From the NCBI GenBank assembly GCA_025766275.1, contig JAFKAC010000023.1, positions 62,001 through 126,000 on the forward strand: a stretch of DNA of 64,000 nt. Direction: 5' to 3'. This stretch comes from Lactarius indigo (taxonomy: Eukaryota > Basidiomycota > Agaricomycetes > Russulales > Russulaceae). A program made the position numbers and the translations under genes. Positions 57,061-64,000 of this stretch are shown here, in pieces; positions within the stretch are counted from its first letter, which is position 1; every line of letters starts with the position of its first letter. The notes under the pieces were generated by a model, which made no database searches, was not told the DNA's origin, and was given only the letters and a program-made list of their open reading frames with translations.

Positions 57061-59582
57061 CGGCGTCGGTGCTCATCAACCCTATACATAATATTGACTC
57101 AAAGTATATATATTTCTACTATTTTCCCCACGGCCACGCGCCGTTGGACATTGGTGATACCCTGCATTCTTACACTTCCTAGCCTCGGCTTGTACCTTAG
57201 TGAAACTTACCTGTATTATACCTCCCTTGACACAGTTCAATTTGCATGAACCCCTTACCCCGGAAATCAATCTTCAACAAAGATTGTGCTGAAGAATATA
57301 AAATAACTATCAAAGTTCATAATGTTGTCGGTTAGAGAATGCTACTTGAAATATAGAGCGAATTCCGCACTATGCATGTAGTCTGAGTGCACAGATTATT
57401 ACCTCCATTCCAAGCGCACACAGGCCAACACATCGTTAATGAGATGCAGTGCGGTGTCAAATATGGTGAAATTAACACTGGCAAGCAGGTGGCGAAAACG
57501 GAGGGCATAGACTCTGCAGGGTACCTCTCGTTCCATTGGGGGGATTGTGGCTGCTGGTAGCCACGACCATCCTACTACATTGCAAAACAGCTCCTAAGCC
57601 CAAGGGTCAAGGAGAACGCCTGAAGTAGACAAACCCTTTTTGATGGGAGTTGTCTTGATTCATTGTGGGCTCATATTTCCTTAAGCTCCTGGACGATGAA
57701 CGTACCATTCGAACGACCTCAAAACCATGATAAATATCCCCCCCTCAAGTCCGCAGTTCCAGAAATTGTTGCTGATTGGCAGTTTCGAAGTCCGGATTGT
57801 GCCAACCATATCTGAGGAGTCTACGGACGCGACATACCCCCAGGCCTCCCATAAAATGATGGGCTGTAGTACAAGCCTAAAGAGGGACCTGTTCGGGAGG
57901 GTGGCAAGGCACCGCCAGTGCATAGCAAGTGATGTGATAGTGGAGGGGTCAGTTGCCACTAGCCAGTGGCAGTGCAACCAAGGGCTGACGAAGAGAGAGA
58001 TCTGGAAGGAGGTCAAGTGGTCAACCCTTTCGAACTTTGTTCACTGAATAAACCAAATACCTCAGCAAATATACCAACGTCACGGCAGACTTGGACCTTG
58101 AATTAGCCACTACCCAGGCGAGGACGATTACGAAGGCCACCACCGACGGGACTGGCAACACCCGAACGGAAGATTGACCCCGGGCCAAATTCTCGTTTCC
58201 CTCAGTCCCACTCAACTGTGATCCCCGCCTTCAAGTTGTAAACGTGCAAACACTCAAGTCGCTACTGGCAAACAATTGACTCCCGCTGGCTAAGTACGCC
58301 ATCGGCCAGTATCCTGCTCGTACACGCGTAGTACGCGCCTGTGCTTTCACTGGCAGCTGCCGATCTCGCTGACGGCTGTAAGTATACCTTACCCAAACAC
58401 GCTCCGATCACGCCGATCGTCGAGCTTCTACTTTCGCACACGCCAACACTCTGGAATGTTTCAGCACGTTCCAGAGGCCCGGGTTCAGGGAGACCAGTTA
58501 AATAGAGCGACCCCAACCGATGGTCGCTCACACTCTCCTTTTCCCTTCTTTATCTTATCTCCCTCTCCTCTTGTTCATGCATCTGTACCCGCGATTCCCA
58601 CTGCTTGAGGAATATATCAAAGTCTTAACTCAGCTTTGGCCTGTTCCGAGTGGCATTGGCCTCACGCCAGTGTTACAACGGCTTGAACCTCAGGCCGTAG
58701 AAAACAGTGAAAACAACTGACAATTTCCTTTTTCCGTTTTTCTGACTTCCCTCCTTTCCTATGACATTTTTCTTTCCGTCTTTTGAGCTCGCCTGTTCTC
58801 ATCAGCCGCGAGCGTGGTCATGTCTTCCCGTTGTACTTGGTTCTGCGTCAACTCAGGAGGATACCGGCACGCCCGTAACTCGCACTGGCTTGTGTAGAAA
58901 AACGGCGAGAATGGTAGACTGTTCCCTCTATGTTTCCATTGAATCATTGAGTTCCCTTCTTGACCCATACAGCTCACACATAATTGGCGAAGCGTGATCA
59001 CCACGTAAAACCTTGGCAAAACCTAATGCGGGTACAAAAGTACACCCAAATTATCCTTTTGTGTCTGGAAATGAGCAAGAATATCCGCGCAGGATATGTG
59101 AAACCGGCGACGTCCCAGCCGTGGACACGAAGAGTCAACACGGGAAGAGTGTGCCCACAGCCAAGTGGCCCAATTCGGACATACAACTCAGTGTGCTCAA
59201 GCTCAAGTTCACGACGTCCTCTTGACCAGGATCCGTCCCCACTGGTCCCTCACTACCAAGGGCCAGCAATAACGTACATTAGGAGAAACCGTGAAGATAC
59301 TTGTGGTTTCACTGCCAAATTCTCCAGCTGGGCGAGATACAATAGCCTGAGTACATGAGATATCATTCAAGTTCCGGTTACAATCCTGTGAAACTACAAT
59401 ACGACTAGTCCGTCATTTCCCAGTACCTCAACAGAAGAAACACCCTAAAGCCTGTAATAGAGGGTATGTGGACGAGATTATTGCAGAATAGTATGTTGCG
59501 ATTGGTGACTTGTGGGTATGTCGACCTACAGAGGTTCGCAAAGCAGATCTGAGCTTTACGCCCAGTTAATCAACGACTGTGC
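57061..59582. other. No supported gene
   Basis: An open stretch at 57727-58047 (+) contains SSPQFQKLLLIGSFEV and is surrounded by other short open stretches; it may be an old transposon or gene remnant but shows no reverse transcriptase, transposase or integrase motif. Stretches around 58520-59360 look random. Nothing else could be supported. Confidence 0.4.
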
Positions 59583-61392
59583 TCACCTTTTGAAAATACA
59601 GCCGCCTGACGCTCCCGGGTATTCTTCAAAACTTCGAACGAATTTCTGCTGCGCAAAATCCGAGAATTTCTTGCTGTCCAGGCCGTTACAAAGTTCTCCA
59701 AGAGTCTTCTTCGCGACGTCGAGATCTTCATGAGATGGGTCCGTCAGGTAGGGGATAAGCGGGAGGGCACCCGTAATGAATTCCGTCAACGCGGTCAAAC
59801 GTGCGTCGGCGTACTGGAAACCATCAGATGGTACGACACGATAGCGCGATGAAAGTGGGTCTTGCTCGCCGAGGACTTCGGCCAGCTTTGCGGTGATCTC
59901 CCAGTATCTATTCGAGTCTCGACTATTCTGCGAACCTTGGAGATGCTCCAATAGTGCCCGCTCGAGGATCGCGGTTGTGCTCAGTGCCGCGAAAGCAACC
60001 GCGGCGTCGTGGTCATGTGCTAGCAGGCCGCAGGATCTTGCTGGTAGACTCTGGGAGGTCCACCATCGTTTGTTTGAACATAAACGCATTCGAAATCTCC
60101 CAGATCGCTCGCGCACACGTGATTGCGCGCCGTCTGCGCGCCGTCTTGTCCATCCTCCCGTCAGCATCGACGCACGAGGCGAACAGCTGCACGATTCCGC
60201 TGGCCCAGATGGACGTCCTCGTCCTCCCTACTAAGTAGCTCTCCGACATCCGCGATGTGAGATCCATTGTTGTCAGATCGCAAATATCCAGGGATCGCGT
60301 CGAGGAACGCTTCCTACCTCACTTTCGTCGCGACATGACCCGAGCGCCGACTTCAAAGCCTTTTGGTCGATATCGATCTTTTGATTGGCTTGGTTCGCCA
60401 GGTGGTTCGTGATACCTTCGCGTATGTGCCTCCAAAACTCCTCGATACGAGCCCGAACATGGTTTGACCACGAGAACAGGGAAAGGAGAGCGATGACCGA
60501 GGAAATGGCCGAGGTACCATATAATGGAAGACAGTGGGGTCTGGAAGGGGCATTGCCGAAAGATGACGGGGAGACTGGTGAGCACGATGTAGATAGTAGC
60601 AAAGATAGAGACAGCCACAAGGACAACATATGCGACCTCGTGGTTGATGGCGTAGAGAAACTCGACGAGGCCGGCAAAGAACAGGAAGATTGCCTGCGTG
60701 CATCAGGAGCGAGATGTTCTCGACTACCATAACGCGTACGGAACAACTGAATACCCTCGAGGAGATAGGTGCGGATTCTGACTCGCCGCTGGGCTGCCGT
60801 CTGCTCTTGAGAGAGCCGGAGGTACCTGCGAGCCCACTGCTGTACAAGCGTGGCGGCGAGGGCACACGAAAGACTGATACAGAGACTGAGGAACCACATG
60901 ATATTTACGTGTACGGCATATGGTTTGGGCCTAAATGGGTCGCTGGTCGGCAAGGCGAGCTGCGTTCCGTTGGAGATCGCGGCCAACTGCAGTGTGACCT
61001 GCTGGAGAAGCTTCACGGTCGCCTCTGCAGAATCGGGTTTGAGGGTCTTGTAGCTTTCTATAAGGAATGCGGCCACTGTTGCGGAGAATACACCCGTCTG
61101 GAAGTCAGTTGGTTAGTACGAGTATAAAGACGACTTTGTTCGACCGACGTACGTAAATGAGGATTCCATCCATATCTGCTTTCCAGCGCTCGACCATTGC
61201 CTGTGTCATGCTTATCTGCTTGTGCGATGCAGATAGCCCACATCTTGGAGGAGGGATCATTGAGGTCTCGGTTGTCTTCAGGCAAAGACATTATCAGCTT
61301 CGGTGGATGTGATGTAGAGCAGACGCGCGCCGACCTTTCACTATATTTCCTTTCTCTGCTTCGCGATCGGAGGTTTTATCGGCGGGATCCAT
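59583..61392 (-). CDS. DUF6535 membrane protein, copy 2, frameshifted
   Basis: Likely start ATG 61392 (MDPADKTSDRE). The DUF6535 core is clear: ADKHD, then after an intron (about 61146-61092) TGVFSATVAAFLIESYKTL, LQQVTLQLAAIS, MWFLSLCISLSCALAATLVQQWA, RRYLRLSQEQ and RIRTYLLEGIQLF, followed by membrane helices (IFLFFAGLVEFLYAI, VAVSIFATIYIVL) in the next frames. The C-terminal part (IVQLFASCVDADG, AITCARAIWEISNAF, LLEHLQGSQ, ending GGCIFKR) is helical. Single extra bases near 61204, 60753, 60720, 60310, 60205 and 60035 separate the frames. It belongs to the same family as 52881-55342 but shares only domain-level similarity, so this is an old paralogue, not a recent duplicate. Function unknown. 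Confidence 0.75.
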
Positions 61393-62988
61393 GACGAGCA
61401 GAAAATATGAGGGGAAGTCAGAGTTCAAGTTGGAGTTTCCGGTTGTGCGGGTACTTGTACTGTGGCACGGCGTCTGTCACTGGGGCGCACTGCCAGCGGC
61501 GATGACCCCCGAATCGATGTTTCGGTACACAGGCCGCCAACAGTCAAAACTTGGATAGATTCATCTAGGCACGCTTTGACAGGGTGAAGGCCGCAATGAG
61601 TTCCTCGCCCATTCCGGGCCCTTGATCGACAATTCTGAGTCATTTGATTTGGAGGGCCGTTGGCGTCGGCAAAGCTACAGTAGGGTCCAATGAGCGCTAC
61701 TAGTATGAGGGGACAACAGGCTTTGGGTCCGTACACATATCGGTACTGCAGGGACAGCTGGCGGCAGGGCAGGATGTTACTGTACAGCGTAACTTACTTT
61801 AATTGAAAGTTAGTAATAGACAGCGTCAGTCTGAGTGTAATAGGGGGACCAAACCACGTCAGGAGATTAAACAGATGGGACAGGGAGTAACGCCACCTAA
61901 CTCCTTCTCCTTGGCACTGACCTTGGCGCCGACCTGAAATGATGATGGTCGAGTTTGAGATCTTGAGAGCCTATGAGAGGCGTTTCCTTCAGGCACGCCC
62001 CTTCTAGTACACGATACTGTATCGTTTTGACATCCACCTTCAAGCTAACTTCTGCCCTAAGACCCAGAAGGAAGAGATAACGCTCAAGAAGTTACTAAGA
62101 ACTAATCATTGACAAGGATTAGACGGCCATGTACCCCAAAATGAATGGATTCTGAAAAAAAAAAAAATCTCTTGAAAAACTAATTCATCACATCTCCTCG
62201 TGACTTCGCGCCGCCCAGTGCTAAGCTAAATCAAGGCAGCTCAAGTTACCCCAGTTTCACGGCGCCCTACCCCTCTCTCTAGGACCCGTGGCATCACCAG
62301 GCACCTTCCCCCGGACGATTGGAGAGTAGACGGGTGAGTATTCAAGGTAAATTGTCCGAGGCCTCGAGCTTCTGTCCGAGTCACGTCCGAGCGAGACGAA
62401 GTCATAAGCGAATATTAGCATGTAACGAGGTCATAGAGGGTGAACCGAGTCGAAAAGCCATAGAGACAGGTCATATGGGTGGTAAGATAGGGATTTCGAA
62501 GTCGAAACCGAACAGTAGGGGCAGTCGAGGACCGACTCGAGGGTCGTTGTGGTGGGGGGAAAGTGGTACAGTATATCTTAGCTTCGCCCTTGTAACGTCA
62601 GGCTCGGCACACTCACACTTTATCCAAGAACGTATCATAGAGATAGTAGAAGCAAGGTGGTACAGTAGTCGAGGCGAGAATGGACCGCGAGGGTCCTAGT
62701 CCAAAAATTCGTGACTCGTGAGTACATTCCGCAAACCTTGGTTCGCATGCGAGGCTCCCGCCGGGGCAACGGCCCGAATAGGTCCACCTGTGGCTCACGT
62801 GCACTGGTGCAAATAGCGATGCAATTTGCCTTGTACTTCACCCTGTATTATGCTTGCGGCACGCTGTACAAACTTGGAAACTGTAACTTGAATAGGTCAT
62901 ATTCTCCAGTCACACCTTCTGTTCAGTACAAGCAAGATTGTCGTCGACAAATTCGACACTTAAGTTCTACATGATCACAATAGTACTC
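61393..62988. other. Intergenic
   Basis: No recognisable gene. A run of A lies near 62154-62166. TACTGTA/TACAGTA heptamers occur at 61676, 61778, 62015, 62567 and 62661. Open stretches such as 62319-62699 have no family resemblance. Confidence 0.45.
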
Positions 62989-64000
62989 CTAGTAGTATGG
63001 TTGGGCGGCGTGTCTAACTCGAATCTCAACGAGCAGTGCTAGGTAAAAATCTATCATAGATAGTAGTGCGGATTCATTCAGTTTCCCCAAGTTCACATCC
63101 CATCGATTCGCCATTACGGTTACTAGTCCAATGACGGCATCGACGAACGGCTTCCCTGGGCGAAATCGAGTCGGGAAAAAATCGCTCGACAACATGCCAT
63201 GTCCGACCCCACGAGTCGATCATAAAAATGCCCCACACGAGGACCCACAACATCGTCCATAACCAACCAAAGAATCCCTTCTACGCGCATGACCCGTTAG
63301 CTTTTTAAATCCGACCTCCATGGCGGCGCCCACGCCCATCATGACGAAGAAGCCCCCGGCGGTGCTGAACTCAGATCCATACCCGGTCCCCCATACGACA
63401 ATGTGGTGCAGAACCGCAGATACAGCAAATGCGCCGATGAGCGCGCCAGACCGACCTAGGAGAGCGCCGCCGGGACGTCCACCAAAGGTGATGAAGTAGT
63501 GGCGGAATAGCTGGTGCCAGCGGTAGCTCCAGAACTCGTGGAGAGAGGTCGAGAGCCACGGGCGGTGCGAGACGGGCGGCCAGTGTGAGCCGGGTTGTCG
63601 GCAGACGACTCGCCCGATCAATGCCGCTATATGATACAGCGTCTCGAGTAGCGAATACGTCCATACACCGCCACAGACACTGGCAAAAGCCGCAGCCGAG
63701 ATGCGGGGGAGTAGGCTGAGGTTCGGGTTGAAGATGGATCCACCGCTGGGGCCGCTGATGATAGCAGGGGGAAACAAGCTCTATGAGATACCGTGAGGCA
63801 TCGAATATGGTGGCTCTGAAAAGAAACGAGGCGAAAAGGGAGGGGATAGAAGGGGGCGCATTTGTCCATTGGGGAAGTGGCTGTGACGACCACGACCACC
63901 CAAATCCTCGTAGATTGAAAAAGAGGATCGAGTCCGTCAAGGAGGACGCTTGAAATGGATAAAGGCTTTTTCTTTACTGTAGAGGCGCCTCCATCCACTG
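62989..64000 (-). CDS. MBOAT/wax-synthase-like acyltransferase, cut by window edge
   Basis: The N-terminus lies at or beyond the right edge; readable sequence starts near 63995. Typical pieces are ILFFNLRGFGWSW, RATIFDASRYLIEL, SLHEFWSYRWHQLFRHYFI (the conserved wax-synthase core), FAVSAVLHHIVVWG with the MBOAT histidine, FFVMMGVGAAMEVGFKK, WTMLWVLVWGIFMIDSW and FRPGKPFVDAVIGL. Enzymes of this family transfer acyl groups to alcohols in the endoplasmic reticulum, and in fungi often acetylate terpenoids. The pieces lie in several frames separated by one extra base each (about 63950, 63780, 63295, 63285, 63210). The true stop is uncertain, between about 63110 and 62989. Confidence 0.75.

Noticed and set aside
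57727..58047. Retrotransposon polyprotein fragment
   Set aside because: No protease, reverse transcriptase, RNase H or integrase motif is visible and no terminal repeats flank it.

Overview
The window is nuclear DNA of a filamentous basidiomycete. Intron-dense genes carry many GT-AG introns of 45-65 bp; the gene families present include a PCNA with a clade-type insertion, DUF6535 proteins, a Crinkler-type protein, an agaric-type ThrE/DUF1212 exporter and a wax-synthase-like MBOAT. An agaricomycete, perhaps of the Rhizoctonia/Ceratobasidium group, is my best inference. No rRNA, convincing tRNA, CRISPR or complete transposon was seen.

Layout. 1-5.2 kb is repeat-rich: a 331-bp tandem duplication followed by a 2.3-kb minisatellite of about 44-bp units. 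5.3-6 kb holds a gene remnant with one in-frame amber codon. 6.2-8.3 kb (-) is an intact four-exon Crinkler-like gene with a kinase-like C-terminus. 8.6-10.3 kb (+) is a frameshifted gene of unknown family. 10.8-12.8 kb (-) is a ten-exon BBE-type FAD oxidoreductase. 12.8-16.1 kb is nearly empty. 16.1-20.2 kb (+) encodes a 1,323-residue low-complexity protein with repeated W-D-D-D motifs. At 20.6-23.7 kb a TatD hydrolase (-) and PCNA (+) diverge from a 280-bp intergenic region containing an ACGCGT box. 24.2-27.2 kb (+) is a 13-exon uncharacterised coiled-coil protein. 28.9-32.7 kb (-) holds a UbiA prenyltransferase and an MFS sugar transporter. 36.4-39.3 kb has two inverted copies of one uncharacterised gene segment, about 2 kb apart. 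40.8-44.6 kb (+) is phospholipase D, 45.4-48.6 kb (+) a ThrE/DUF1212 membrane protein, 50.2-52.0 kb (-) a single-pass membrane protein, 52.9-55.3 and 59.6-61.4 kb (-) two DUF6535 proteins, 55.4-57.1 kb (+) a possible Atg17-like coiled-coil protein, and 62.9-64 kb (-) an MBOAT that runs off the window edge.

The reconstructed exon sets left of about 43.87 kb join in frame with no indel (Crinkler 636 aa, FAD oxidase 495 aa, TatD 343 aa, PCNA 360 aa, coiled-coil protein 738 aa, UbiA 299 aa, the first 19 phospholipase D exons). Right of that point every recognisable gene is broken repeatedly, and almost every break that I could resolve is one extra base, never one missing base. This looks like an unpolished, insertion-biased assembly segment rather than seven independent pseudogenes, and it should shape how the right third is read. 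A second window-wide signal is the heptamer TACTGTA/TACAGTA, about four times commoner than expected and nearly always outside coding sequence.

The genes do not form one pathway. PCNA and TatD are both DNA-metabolism genes on a shared promoter region; the FAD oxidase, UbiA enzyme and transporter could serve secondary metabolism but are too scattered to be called a cluster.
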